Positions 15,399 through 24,041 of a stretch of DNA of 64,000 nt are shown here, piece after piece (the first letter of the stretch is position 1; each line of letters opens with the position of its first letter). The DNA is from Bacteroidales bacterium (GTDB lineage: Bacteria > Bacteroidota > Bacteroidia > Bacteroidales > UBA932), in NCBI GenBank assembly GCA_017554305.1, contig JAFZIN010000007.1, positions 186,001 to 250,000 of the forward strand. The letters run 5' to 3'. Position numbers and translations under genes: made by a program. The notes under the pieces were generated by a model, which saw only the letters and a program-made list of their open reading frames with translations, ran no database searches and was not told the origin of the DNA.

Positions 15399-16568
15399 TT
15401 AGATTTCACGGACCAGTATACAAGAAGGTTCAAGATCTGTGAAGGCTATTGTCTTCCCTGTGTTAATGAGGTAGCCGGATTTTTTGTCTGTGCGGAAGAT
15501 CTGTACAATTTTATCCTTTTGACAGCAGACAAAGAGGAACTCGCCGTCCGGAGAGAAGGCAAAACTGCGCGGATACTGCGCAGTTACCTGATACGCAGTG
15601 CGTTCCAGCGTTCCGTCTGATTTTACATGGAAAATGGTGATTCCGTCCCTGCCTCTGCGGTTGGAAGTGTAAAGGAAGCGGCCGTCCGGTGAAAGATGAA
15701 TGTCTGCACAGGCCTCGTTTACATCTTTGTCTGAAATAATTTCCTGTATTGGATTAAGGAGTAAGTTTCCGTTCTCCTCATTGAGCTGATAAACAATTAC
15801 TTTGCAGCTCACTTCACAAAGAAGATACATAAAGCGCCCGTCTGCAGAAAACTCTAAATGCCTAGGCCCATAGTTCTTTGGAACCTGCAAAAAGGCTGTA
15901 TCACAGCGGTTAAGACGCAGCGGCTTTCCTCCCAGCAAATTATCTGCAGATGCGTTGGCAGTTGTATCCTGCTCAATTCTAAAGAAGTAGATGCGGTCAC
16001 TTCCCTTGTCCGTTGCAAGAAGATAGTTACGCCCGCTCTGCTTTACCTTGAGCACCTTTACCATGTGAATACGCGGAACAACGTTACCATTTGGAACAAA
16101 TTGTATTACCTGTGATGCGCTCTTAATTCTGCCGGAGGTGTCCAGCGGGAAGACAGAAATGCTTCCCTTACCGTAATTTGCGGTAAATAGGTAACCACGG
16201 TAAAGAGTCAGGTGGCAAGGATCCAGCCCGCCGTCTGCACATTCGCCCAGCGGAGTCTGAGTACCGTTGTTGGCATATCCCCAAACGCCAGATGTTGCAC
16301 CGCTTTCACTAACTCCGTAAAGGCGGTTGCCCTTTGGAGTAAGAGCCAGATATGAAGGGTTCTTAGCCTTAAAGTCTTCCAGAACACCGTACTCCAGGTT
16401 GTCTGAATTAAAGAGGCACTTAACCGCAGTGTTGCCGTAACCGCCTATGTACAAGTGATATTGAGATTCACGTGTCTTTATTACCCGCATAACTAAATAG
16501 AATATAAGCAGCGCCGCAGCAATTGCTGCCACCACAAAAAAGAATATTCTGCCGGATTTCTTTTTCAT
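15399..16568 (-). CDS. Membrane-anchored lactonase-family beta-propeller
   Basis: This 389-residue protein has an N-terminal transmembrane anchor (about residues 7-26). It is followed by a seven-bladed propeller of the YbhE/6-phosphogluconolactonase family, with repeated blade motifs such as HLYIGGYG, FTANYGKGSISVFPLD, YGPRHLEFSADGRFMYLLCE, IHLSPDGRFLYTSNRRGRDGI and SFAFSPDGEFLFVCCQ. Cytoplasmic family members open 6-phosphogluconolactone. The membrane anchor here suggests a periplasmic or surface-located variant with an unknown lactone substrate. The stop codon is immediately next to that of the converging gene, with no room for a conventional terminator. The next gene on this strand lies 7 bp upstream, so the two are probably co-transcribed. 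Confidence 0.88.
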   Translation of the reverse strand: MKKKSGRIFFFVVAAIAAALLIFYLVMRVIKTRESQYHLYIGGYGNTAVKCLFNSDNLEYGVLEDFKAKNPSYLALTPKGNRLYGVSESGATSGVWGYANNGTQTPLGECADGGLDPCHLTLYRGYLFTANYGKGSISVFPLDTSGRIKSASQVIQFVPNGNVVPRIHMVKVLKVKQSGRNYLLATDKGSDRIYFFRIEQDTTANASADNLLGGKPLRLNRCDTAFLQVPKNYGPRHLEFSADGRFMYLLCEVSCKVIVYQLNEENGNLLLNPIQEIISDKDVNEACADIHLSPDGRFLYTSNRRGRDGITIFHVKSDGTLERTAYQVTAQYPRSFAFSPDGEFLFVCCQKDKIVQIFRTDKKSGYLINTGKTIAFTDLEPSCILVREI

Positions 16569-16575
16569 ATCTCAA

Positions 16576-17271
16576 CTACTTATTACCCTCTAATGCGTAA
16601 TCTACACAGCGGTACAGGAACTTGTTTAAATCCAAACAATAACGGAGCCTCTGTGAAACGCGCTTTGCAAGGCTGCCCGGAGCAAAGAGAAACTCTTCAG
16701 ACATATTTGAGAGCATGGTTATCTCTCTGAGTCTTATAAGGTTACGCCACCCTTCATCTGCCACCTTTTCATACTCCACCGGCACTCTCTTGCGGGCCTT
16801 GCTAAACTGCAGTACAAATCCTTTGGCCTTGTTAAGTGCCTCAACCAGAGCGTCTCCGTTAACGGAAATCTCATCCCTTACGCTTGCAATAATCTGTGGA
16901 GTTGGGTTATAGAGCCCTGCAAAGAGCATATTGCCTCCAAAGTAAGAACCCTCCGGCGGTTCCATGTGAAAGTAGTAGCCGGGGTACGGGGAGTTCTTGC
17001 CGCCTCTTACAATATAGCAGGCCATGTGAGTCTTATATGGAGTTTTGTCCGGAGAGAAGCGTATGTCTCTGTAAATCCTGTAGGTACAGTCCTCAGGAGT
17101 GAGCCTTCTGCGGCTGATGTATGGGTCCCAACGGCTTATCTCCTTAATCAGCTGCCTTGTGAAGTCATCAAAGATCTCCTTGGCATAATGGTACTCATCC
17201 TTGTGGGCTTCAAACCAATCTCTGTTGTTGTTAAGTGCCAGCCGTGACAAAAAATTATAAACGTATTCCAT
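16576..17271 (-). CDS. DUF2461 family protein
   Basis: This 231-residue soluble protein has the features of the DUF2461 (TIGR02453) family: an early LALNNNRDWFEAHKDEY, then YRIYRDIRFSPDKTPYKTH, and a central FHMEPPEGSYFGGN. The function of the family is unknown. The start ATG follows a good TAnnTTTG box at 17290-17297, and the gene runs into the lactonase gene after a 7 bp gap. Confidence 0.9.
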   Translation of the reverse strand: MEYVYNFLSRLALNNNRDWFEAHKDEYHYAKEIFDDFTRQLIKEISRWDPYISRRRLTPEDCTYRIYRDIRFSPDKTPYKTHMACYIVRGGKNSPYPGYYFHMEPPEGSYFGGNMLFAGLYNPTPQIIASVRDEISVNGDALVEALNKAKGFVLQFSKARKRVPVEYEKVADEGWRNLIRLREITMLSNMSEEFLFAPGSLAKRVSQRLRYCLDLNKFLYRCVDYALEGNK

Positions 17272-17289
17272 ATTTCTGCTGCGTTTCTA

Positions 17290-17297
17290 CAAATATA
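17290..17297 (-). promoter_or_regulatory. Bacteroidota -7 box for DUF2461-lactonase operon
   Basis: The minus strand reads TATATTTG, a perfect TAnnTTTG, 18 bp upstream of the start codon at 17271. The rest of the intergenic stretch to 17500 shows no other recognised site. Confidence 0.55.
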
Positions 17298-17500
17298 ACC
17301 CTTTTTCTAAATGTTGAGAACTCTTACCTTCTTCAGAAGCCCTTCGCTCCGCTGCGAGGGGGCAAATGTTTCTGTCTGCAAAAAGAAGGTTTTCATCGGC
17401 AATGGGATTTTTGAGAGCGGTTATTGTGTAACTTGCAGAGCGTTGACGGGAAGAAGCGTAGGGAAAATGAAGGACGGAAAGAGATAATATCTGTAAATAT

Positions 17501-18874
17501 ATGAATATCAACATTTTAAATTCAAGGCTCAAGGCAAGCGTACTTGCGCTGGCCCTTATCTGCGCCTTGCAGGCGCCTGCCGCAGCGCAGAGCGGGCAAA
17601 GCCAGACGCAGAGCGGGCAGGCCGCCCCGCTGGGCAGGCTGCTAACTCTGAAGGAGTGCACAGAGTATGCCATTGAGAATAACATCTCCCTCTCTCAGAG
17701 CAGGTTGGATGAGCAGGATGCAGAGACAGATCTGCTGGCTGCAAAGGCAGGAATGCTGCCAAGCGTATCCGCCTCCACCAACCAGGGAGTGAGCGGCAAC
17801 TGGTTCAACAACTCCACCTCTCACAAGAACTCCTACAGCGGAAGTTACGGAGTATCTGCAAATTGGACACTTTACAACGGAGGCTCTGTCCGCAGGAACA
17901 TTGAGCAGAAAGAGAACACCCTGCAGATGAAACAGCTTACCGTTGAGAAGAATACGCTAACCCTCAAAGAGACCATTGCACAGTATTACATTCAGGTGCT
18001 CTATGACAGAGAGAACATAAAGATGCGTGAGGAGGCTGCCAAAGTCTCTAAGGCTCAGTGGGAAAGAGGCCTTGAGTTTATGAAGGCCGGCAGCATGTCC
18101 AAGGCAGACTGCGCAAAACTGGAGAGCCAGCATACCGCAGATCTGTACCAGGTAACCCAGGCCAAAAGCCAGTATGACTCAGATCTTCTCAAACTTAAGA
18201 GCACCATAAGACTGCAGCGTGAACTGGTAGATATTGTAATTCCTGAGGTGGGAGAGGAGAGAGTTCTGGAGATTATTCCAAATATGGAGAGCGTCTTTGA
18301 GAAGGCCAAAGAGATACGTCCGGAGGTTCAGCTGGGTAAACTCTCAGTAGCCAACAGCGAGCTTGCACTGGCCTCAGCCAAAGGTGCTTACGGCCCAAAG
18401 ATCTCACTGGGAGCCAACACCGGAACCAACAATATGAGCGGAATGAACACCTCATTTGGAAGGCAGTTAAAGACCAACTGGTCTAACAGCGCATCCCTCT
18501 CTCTCTCCATCCCAATCTACAGCCAGAGGCAGAACCGCAGTGCGGTGGAGAAGGCCCGTAACAACGTGGAATACACCCGATTGGCAGCACAGCAGAATGA
18601 AGATGATATGTACACCAAGATAGAAACGCTATATCTGAATGCCGTGAATTATCAGCAGCAATACCTCTCCGCAAAGAAATCTTTTGAGAGTGCAAAGGAG
18701 AGCTACCGCCTTGTGAACGAGCAATTTGAACTGGGTATGAAAAACATAGTGGAACTGGAGCAGGAGAAGAGCACCTACCTGAACGCAGAACTCTCTCTGG
18801 CTCAGGCAAAATATATGACGCTTTACAGCCTTCAGGTTCTAAAATTCTACACAGGCCAAGAGATTGAGATTTAA
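17501..18874 (+). CDS. TolC-family outer-membrane efflux protein
   Basis: This 457-residue protein has a signal peptide (hydrophobic residues 12-29, cleavage near AAAQ). The two tandem OEP domains each begin with the usual motif (LKECTEYAIENNISL near residue 50; RPEVQLGKLSVANSELALASA near residue 270) and carry the long coiled-coil helices and the NGGSVRRNIEQ hairpin strand. It would form the trimeric outer-membrane duct of the efflux system encoded by the next three genes, which start 26 bp later and follow with gaps of a few bases. The N-terminal QSGQSQTQSGQ stretch after the signal peptide is low-complexity and not conserved in the family as far as I know. Confidence 0.94.
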   Translation: MNINILNSRLKASVLALALICALQAPAAAQSGQSQTQSGQAAPLGRLLTLKECTEYAIENNISLSQSRLDEQDAETDLLAAKAGMLPSVSASTNQGVSGNWFNNSTSHKNSYSGSYGVSANWTLYNGGSVRRNIEQKENTLQMKQLTVEKNTLTLKETIAQYYIQVLYDRENIKMREEAAKVSKAQWERGLEFMKAGSMSKADCAKLESQHTADLYQVTQAKSQYDSDLLKLKSTIRLQRELVDIVIPEVGEERVLEIIPNMESVFEKAKEIRPEVQLGKLSVANSELALASAKGAYGPKISLGANTGTNNMSGMNTSFGRQLKTNWSNSASLSLSIPIYSQRQNRSAVEKARNNVEYTRLAAQQNEDDMYTKIETLYLNAVNYQQQYLSAKKSFESAKESYRLVNEQFELGMKNIVELEQEKSTYLNAELSLAQAKYMTLYSLQVLKFYTGQEIEI

Positions 18875-18900
18875 AAACAGACAATTAAAAATTAAGAGAT

Positions 18901-20130
18901 ATGAAAAAGAAGTACATCTGGATTACGGTTATTGCAATCCTCTGTCTTATAGGGTTGTGGCAGTACCTGGGCAACCGCAAGGAGAAGACAATGATTGCCT
19001 TTAAAACAACAAAAGTGGTACGCGGAGACATCTCCACATACGTTACCGCAACGGGCACAATTGAGCCGGTGGTAAAGGTAGAAGTTGGTACTCAGGTATC
19101 AGGCATTGTGAAGAAACTTTACGTAGATTACAACAGCAAAGTGAAGAAGGGTCAGGTTATTGCAGAGCTGGACAAGACCAACCTTGAGAGCGAGTACCAG
19201 AGCCAGAAGAGCAACCTTGCAAAGGCTCAGAGTGATTACAACTATCAGCTCTCCAACTTTAACAGAATGAAGACTTTGCATGAGAAAGGCCTCATTGCAG
19301 ACAACGAGTTTGAGCAGGCACAGGACACCTATCAGGCGGCCGTAAGCTCCCTCTCCGTTGCCCGCCAGAATCTGCAGAAGGCGCAGACAAACCTCTCATA
19401 CGCAACTATTACGTCCCCGATGGATGGCGTTGTTTTAAGTAAGAGCGTAGAAGAAGGGCAGACCGTTGCAGCCAGCTTCTCCACCCCTACTCTTTTCTAC
19501 ATTGCAAACAACCTCACTCAAATGAGAGTGATAGCCTCTGTAGATGAGGCAGATATAGGTTATGTGGCAGACGGCCAGAGAGTAGAGTTCACAGTAGATG
19601 CATACGTTGGAGAGACCTTTAACGGAACGGTTACCCAGGTACGTCAGAACGCTACAACTACCAACAATGTAGTAACTTACGAAGTTGTAGTAGATGCTCC
19701 AAATCCGGACTTGAAACTTAAACCGGGCCTTACCGCCAACATCACAATCTACACAAAGGAGAGCCACGGAGTGCTCACAGTTCCGCCTAAAGCGCTCAAG
19801 TTCAACCCGGCACAGTATGACGGAGTGCAGGGGTATTCAGTTGATGAGGCCAGCAAGAAGTACACAATGGGAAGCAAAGGACCAAAGGTGTTATGGAAGC
19901 TTAACGGTAAGAGGTTCAGTGCTGTGGAAGTAACCGTGGGGATGAGTAGTAAAGTATCCACAGAGATTGTGAGCGGAGTTAATGAGGGAGATGTTGTGGT
20001 GCTGGAGATGAATGCAAATGCAGAGCAGATGCCGCAAATGGGTGGAAATGAAACCAATTCCCCGTTTATGCCAAAGGGGCCGGGAAGCAACAGAAAACCA
20101 AGTGGTAACGGTCAAAGACCATCCAGATAG
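18901..20130 (+). CDS. MacA-like periplasmic adaptor (membrane fusion protein)
   Basis: This 409-residue protein is anchored by one N-terminal helix (residues 6-23). It has the standard order of a membrane-fusion protein: barrel-sandwich hybrid half (VKVEVGTQVSGIVKKLYVD near 60-80), an alpha-helical hairpin (about 95-175), the second lipoyl half (ATITSPMDGVVLSKSVEEG), a beta-barrel domain and a membrane-proximal domain. The C-terminal 30 residues are low-complexity (Pro, Gly, Asn). It links the ABC transporter in the inner membrane to the TolC-type duct, and its gene is 2 bp upstream of the ATPase gene. Confidence 0.94.
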   Translation: MKKKYIWITVIAILCLIGLWQYLGNRKEKTMIAFKTTKVVRGDISTYVTATGTIEPVVKVEVGTQVSGIVKKLYVDYNSKVKKGQVIAELDKTNLESEYQSQKSNLAKAQSDYNYQLSNFNRMKTLHEKGLIADNEFEQAQDTYQAAVSSLSVARQNLQKAQTNLSYATITSPMDGVVLSKSVEEGQTVAASFSTPTLFYIANNLTQMRVIASVDEADIGYVADGQRVEFTVDAYVGETFNGTVTQVRQNATTTNNVVTYEVVVDAPNPDLKLKPGLTANITIYTKESHGVLTVPPKALKFNPAQYDGVQGYSVDEASKKYTMGSKGPKVLWKLNGKRFSAVEVTVGMSSKVSTEIVSGVNEGDVVVLEMNANAEQMPQMGGNETNSPFMPKGPGSNRKPSGNGQRPSR

Positions 20131-20132
20131 TT

Positions 20133-20891
20133 ATGGAAGATACAGGTAAAAAGAAGGTAATTAGCCTAAAGGATATTCGCAGAGATTTCATTGTGGGATC
20201 GGAGACGGTGCATGCGCTGCGAGGGGTGAGCTTTGATATCTACGAGGGGGAGTTTGTAACAATAATGGGAAAGAGCGGCAGCGGTAAATCCACTCTGCTC
20301 AACACTTTAGGTTGTCTGGACACTCCTACATCCGGAGAGTATTATTTGGATGGTATCTCTGTTAGAAAGATGAGTAAGAACGAGCGGGCCATTCTGCGTA
20401 ACATAAAGATTGGGTTTGTGTTCCAGTCTTACAATCTTTTGGCAAAGACCACAGCCATTGAAAATGTGGAACTTCCGCTTATGTACAACCCAAAGGTGAG
20501 TGCGGAGCAGAGAAAGCAGGCGGCTATAGAATCGCTCAAGATGGTGGGGCTGGGAGACCGTCTCTATCATAAGAGCAACCAGATGTCCGGAGGTCAGATG
20601 CAGAGAGTTGCAATTGCCCGTGCGCTGGTTAACAACCCTGCGGTGATTCTTGCAGACGAGGCCACCGGTAATCTTGACTCCAGAACATCCTTTGAGATTC
20701 TGGTGCTCTTCCAAAAGCTTCACGCAGAGGGCAAAACAATCATTTTTGTAACACACAACCCGGAAATTTTGCAGTACAGTCAGAGGAACATTACTCTGGC
20801 AGACGGAAAGGTTAAGGAGGATGTTTACAACACCAACATCCTGAGTGCGGCAGATGCGCTGGCTGCTCTTCCGGTTAACGAGGAGGATTGA
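20133..20891 (+). CDS. MacB-type ABC transporter ATPase
   Basis: This 252-residue ATPase has Walker A GKSGSGKST (about residues 46-54), a Q-loop in FVFQSYNLL, the signature MSGGQMQRVAIARAL, Walker B VILADEATGNLD and the H-loop FVTHNPE. In E. coli the ATPase and permease of MacB are fused. Here they are separate polypeptides, as is usual in Bacteroidota and in LolCDE. The stop codon is 1 bp before the permease start. It energises export of antibiotics, peptides or lipoproteins; the substrate is unknown. Confidence 0.95.
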   Translation: MEDTGKKKVISLKDIRRDFIVGSETVHALRGVSFDIYEGEFVTIMGKSGSGKSTLLNTLGCLDTPTSGEYYLDGISVRKMSKNERAILRNIKIGFVFQSYNLLAKTTAIENVELPLMYNPKVSAEQRKQAAIESLKMVGLGDRLYHKSNQMSGGQMQRVAIARALVNNPAVILADEATGNLDSRTSFEILVLFQKLHAEGKTIIFVTHNPEILQYSQRNITLADGKVKEDVYNTNILSAADALAALPVNEED

Positions 20892-20892
20892 G

Positions 20893-22113
20893 ATGAACTG
20901 GACAAATTTATTTAAGATAGCTCTTAAAGCTATAGCCAACAATAAGTTGCGCACCTTCCTCACAATGCTGGGCATTATCATTGGTGTTGCATCTGTTATT
21001 ACTATGCTGGCCATTGGACACGGAAGTAAGCAGAGCATTCAGAGTCAGATTTCCAAGATGGGAAGTAATATGATTATGATTATGCCGGGAGCGGAAAGAC
21101 GTGGCGGCGTGCGTATGGGTGCATCAGATATGCAGACTCTTAAGTTATCTGACTACCAGTCTCTTAAAGACGAGTGCACATACATTGCGGCCATCTCTCC
21201 AAGCGTATCGGCCAGCGGACAGTTAATCTTTGGAGGCAACAACTACTCCTCTCAAATTAGCGGAGTCTCACAGGGATATCTTACCATCCGTCAGTTGGAT
21301 ATTGATGACGGTGAGATGTTTGATGACAATGATATTGCAACAAGCGCAAAGGTGTGCGTAATTGGAACCACCATTGCTAAGAATCTTTTCACAGCGGGAG
21401 AAGATCCGGTGGGGCAGATAATCCGTTTTAAGAACATTCCGTTTACCGTTATAGGAGTCCTTAAATCAAAGGGTTACAACACTATGGGACAAGACCAGGA
21501 TGATGTGGTTCTGGCTCCGTTTACTACCGTAATGAAGAGAATCAATTCAGTAAATTATCTGCAGATGATTTACGCCTCCGCAATTACGGAAGACCAGACT
21601 CAGCAGGCTATTGATGAGATAACGGATATACTGCGAACAAATCATAAAATTCAAAACGGCCAGCCAGATAATTTTAATGTCCGCAGCCAGGAGGAACTCT
21701 CCTCTATGATGACCTCCACCACCTCTCTTATGACCATCCTGCTTGCCTGTGTAGCAGGCATTTCTCTGGTTGTGGGAGGTATTGGAATTATGAACATTAT
21801 GTTTGTTTCCGTGACTGAGAGAACCAAGGAGATTGGTCTTAGAATGAGTGTGGGCGCAAGAGGAAAAGATATACTTACGCAGTTCCTCATTGAGGCAATT
21901 ATGATCTCCATAACCGGCGGTGTAATAGGCGTTTTGCTTGGCATACTTGCCGCTTACGGAGTGAAGTTCTTTGCCGGCTGGCCAATTGCAATTCAACCTA
22001 TAAGCGTAGTTATGAGCTTTGCAGTCTGCTCAATTACAGGCATTTTCTTTGGATGGTATCCTGCAAAGAAGGCTGCAAACTTAGACCCTATTGAGGCAAT
22101 CAGATATGAGTAG
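20893..22113 (+). CDS. MacB-type ABC transporter permease
   Basis: This 406-residue inner-membrane protein has the MacB topology. One N-terminal helix (about 18-42, LGIIIGVASVITMLAIGHGS) is followed by a large periplasmic domain (about 45-275) and three C-terminal helices (about 285-395) in an FtsX domain, ending with PAKKAANLDPIEAIRYE. I chose the ATG at 20893 (MNWTNLFKIALKAI); a longer frame would overlap the ATPase gene. Its stop overlaps the start of the histidine kinase gene by 8 bp, which ties the sensor pair to the pump. Confidence 0.95.
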   Translation: MNWTNLFKIALKAIANNKLRTFLTMLGIIIGVASVITMLAIGHGSKQSIQSQISKMGSNMIMIMPGAERRGGVRMGASDMQTLKLSDYQSLKDECTYIAAISPSVSASGQLIFGGNNYSSQISGVSQGYLTIRQLDIDDGEMFDDNDIATSAKVCVIGTTIAKNLFTAGEDPVGQIIRFKNIPFTVIGVLKSKGYNTMGQDQDDVVLAPFTTVMKRINSVNYLQMIYASAITEDQTQQAIDEITDILRTNHKIQNGQPDNFNVRSQEELSSMMTSTTSLMTILLACVAGISLVVGGIGIMNIMFVSVTERTKEIGLRMSVGARGKDILTQFLIEAIMISITGGVIGVLLGILAAYGVKFFAGWPIAIQPISVVMSFAVCSITGIFFGWYPAKKAANLDPIEAIRYE

Positions 22114-23263
22114 AAAAATTCACATAAGCATATTTATTCAGATTGCGGTTTGGGTGCTGGTGTTTCTCTTTCCTCTGTTATTCATTGGAAGAGAGTCAGA
22201 TAGCATGATCTCACTTCCGCGATACCTCCGTGCCTGCATACTTCCGCTCTCCTTTATGATACTCTTCTACGTGAGCACGCTTTGGCTAATTCCAAAGTAT
22301 CTCTTCAAAAAGAAGTATTTGCAGTTCTTTGTAATAGAGGTGGTGCTGGCGGTGGCGCTGGTTGCAGGTAACTACGTGTGGCACAAGAAGATGATAAGGC
22401 CGCAGATAGAGGAGGCGCGGAGGGTTGAGATGCAGGCGGGCGGTGTTGCGACGGCTGGCGGTGCTCAGGGCAGCGCGGCAGCGGGCGGTGGTGTTGCAGG
22501 TGCGCCGAGTGCTGCACCCGCTGCGCCTGTCCGTAGAGGCCCGTCCCCTGCTGTCTTCTTCATCCGGGACCTCACCTCCATGGCCTTTGTGATTGCAATT
22601 GCCTGCCTTGTTATGATGTGGAGCCGGTACCTCCGCATAGAAAAATCACTGCAGCAGGCAGAGGAGCAGAAGACCAAGGCGGAGCTGGATAACCTTAAAA
22701 ATCAGATAAATCCGCACTTTCTGCTAAACACCCTCAACAACATCTACGCCCTAATTGCCATTAACCAGGACAAGGCGCAGGAGGCTGTGCATCAGCTCAG
22801 CCGCCTGCTCCGTCATCTGCTCTATGAAAACCAGGACAATTTTATTGCGGCGTCAAAAGAGGTGGAGTTTTTAAAGGAGTATGTGAACCTAATGAAGCTG
22901 CGCCTCAGCCCAAACTGCAAGGTCACCTTCAACAGCACCATTGCGGAGGATGAAAGAATAAAAATTGCACCGCTTCTTCTTATCTCTCTGGTTGAGAACG
23001 CCTTTAAGCACGGAGTCTCTCCTGTTAAGGATAGTTTCATCACGATAGATATCTCACAGGACCCTTCTGCCATTACCTGCCTTATTCAGAACAGCTGCTT
23101 CCCTAAAGGAGCGGAAGATAAATCGGGAAGCGGCATTGGGCTCTCACAGGTGCAGTCAAGGCTGGATTTGCTCTACAAAGGCAAGTACAGCTGGGAGAAG
23201 GGAGTTGTGGAAAACCTATCGGGAGAAAAAATTTACAGCTCTCTGCTTAAGCTCTATTTTTAG
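22106..23263 (+). CDS. LytS/YehU-type sensor histidine kinase
   Basis: This 385-residue membrane kinase has transmembrane helices at about residues 5-25, 38-58, 70-90 and 152-172. They are followed by a short coiled coil and the His_kinase domain. The phosphoacceptor His is in NPHFLLNTLNNIYALI (near residue 202), and the ATPase domain has LLISLVENAFKHG and a GSGIGLSQVQSRL G-box. Between helices three and four sits a low-complexity insertion (about residues 110-145) of Gly, Ala and Pro. The ATG at 22106 overlaps the permease gene. With the following LytTR regulator it probably senses envelope stress or the pump substrate and controls this operon; that is inferred from the gene fusion-like overlap. 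Confidence 0.93.
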   Translation: MSRKIHISIFIQIAVWVLVFLFPLLFIGRESDSMISLPRYLRACILPLSFMILFYVSTLWLIPKYLFKKKYLQFFVIEVVLAVALVAGNYVWHKKMIRPQIEEARRVEMQAGGVATAGGAQGSAAAGGGVAGAPSAAPAAPVRRGPSPAVFFIRDLTSMAFVIAIACLVMMWSRYLRIEKSLQQAEEQKTKAELDNLKNQINPHFLLNTLNNIYALIAINQDKAQEAVHQLSRLLRHLLYENQDNFIAASKEVEFLKEYVNLMKLRLSPNCKVTFNSTIAEDERIKIAPLLLISLVENAFKHGVSPVKDSFITIDISQDPSAITCLIQNSCFPKGAEDKSGSGIGLSQVQSRLDLLYKGKYSWEKGVVENLSGEKIYSSLLKLYF

Positions 23264-23274
23264 TAAATTTGCGT

Positions 23275-24039
23275 ATGCAGCAGATTAAATGCCTTATAGT
23301 TGACGATGAGCCTTTTGCGGTGGAACTCCTTAAAAGTTACGCTGTTAAGTGCGGCTTCATTACTCTGGTGGGAACCTGCGGGAGTGCAGAGCAGGCGCTG
23401 GAGATTTTAAAGAAAGAGGAGGTAGATCTGCTGCTGCTGGATATTCAGATGCCCGGTGCAAGCGGCCTGGAACTGGGTGCGGTGCTGAGACGTATGGAGG
23501 AGTTCTCAACCTCCGGTAAACCGCTCATTATCTTTACAACAGCCTTTGAGCAGTATGCAATTGAAGGGTACAAGGTGAACTCCGTGGGGTATCTTTTAAA
23601 GCCAATTTCATACCCGGAGTTTTTGGAGGCGGTGCAAAAGGCGGCCAGGGTGCTGGAGGGTATGAGTGCGGGTGCTGCGGGTGGTGCTAGCAGTGGTTCT
23701 GCGGTTGGCGGGTTCCTGTATGTTAAGAGCGGATACAAGCTGGTGCGGGTGGACCTCTCCACTATCATTTACATTGAGAGCCAGAAAGATTATATTGCCA
23801 TAAACACCTCAGTTTCAGCCGCTCCAATTATGACTCAGATAAGCACCAAAGAGATTGAGAGCAAGTTGGAGGGAGGCAGTTTTTACCGTGTTCACCGCTC
23901 GTTTATCATCAACTCTTCATACATAGAGAGTCTGGGTAAAAGTAAAATTGTACTTAAAAATCCATCGGGAGGAAAAAGTATATCCATACCGGTTGGAGAC
24001 AGTTATAAAGAGGTTATTTCCAAGATAATACAGAAGTAA
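23275..24039 (+). CDS. LytTR-family response regulator
   Basis: This 254-residue regulator has a receiver domain (about 1-120) with the acidic pair VDDE, the phosphorylated Asp in LLLLDIQMPGASG (near residue 57) and the conserved Lys in YLLKPISY. A glycine/serine/alanine linker (about 132-146) joins it to a LytTR DNA-binding domain (about 150-250, with YIESQKDYIAI and FYRVHRSFIINSSYIE). I chose the ATG at 23275; a TTG two codons earlier is also in frame. TAAATTTG occurs at 23264-23271, directly before the start. It is the partner of the LytS-type kinase upstream. Confidence 0.93.
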   Translation: MQQIKCLIVDDEPFAVELLKSYAVKCGFITLVGTCGSAEQALEILKKEEVDLLLLDIQMPGASGLELGAVLRRMEEFSTSGKPLIIFTTAFEQYAIEGYKVNSVGYLLKPISYPEFLEAVQKAARVLEGMSAGAAGGASSGSAVGGFLYVKSGYKLVRVDLSTIIYIESQKDYIAINTSVSAAPIMTQISTKEIESKLEGGSFYRVHRSFIINSSYIESLGKSKIVLKNPSGGKSISIPVGDSYKEVISKIIQK

Positions 24040-24041
24040 TT

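Noticed and set aside
17287..17685. Minus-strand frame overlapping the tolC start and the DUF2461 promoter
   Set aside because: It crosses two well-supported promoter/start regions and has no family resemblance.
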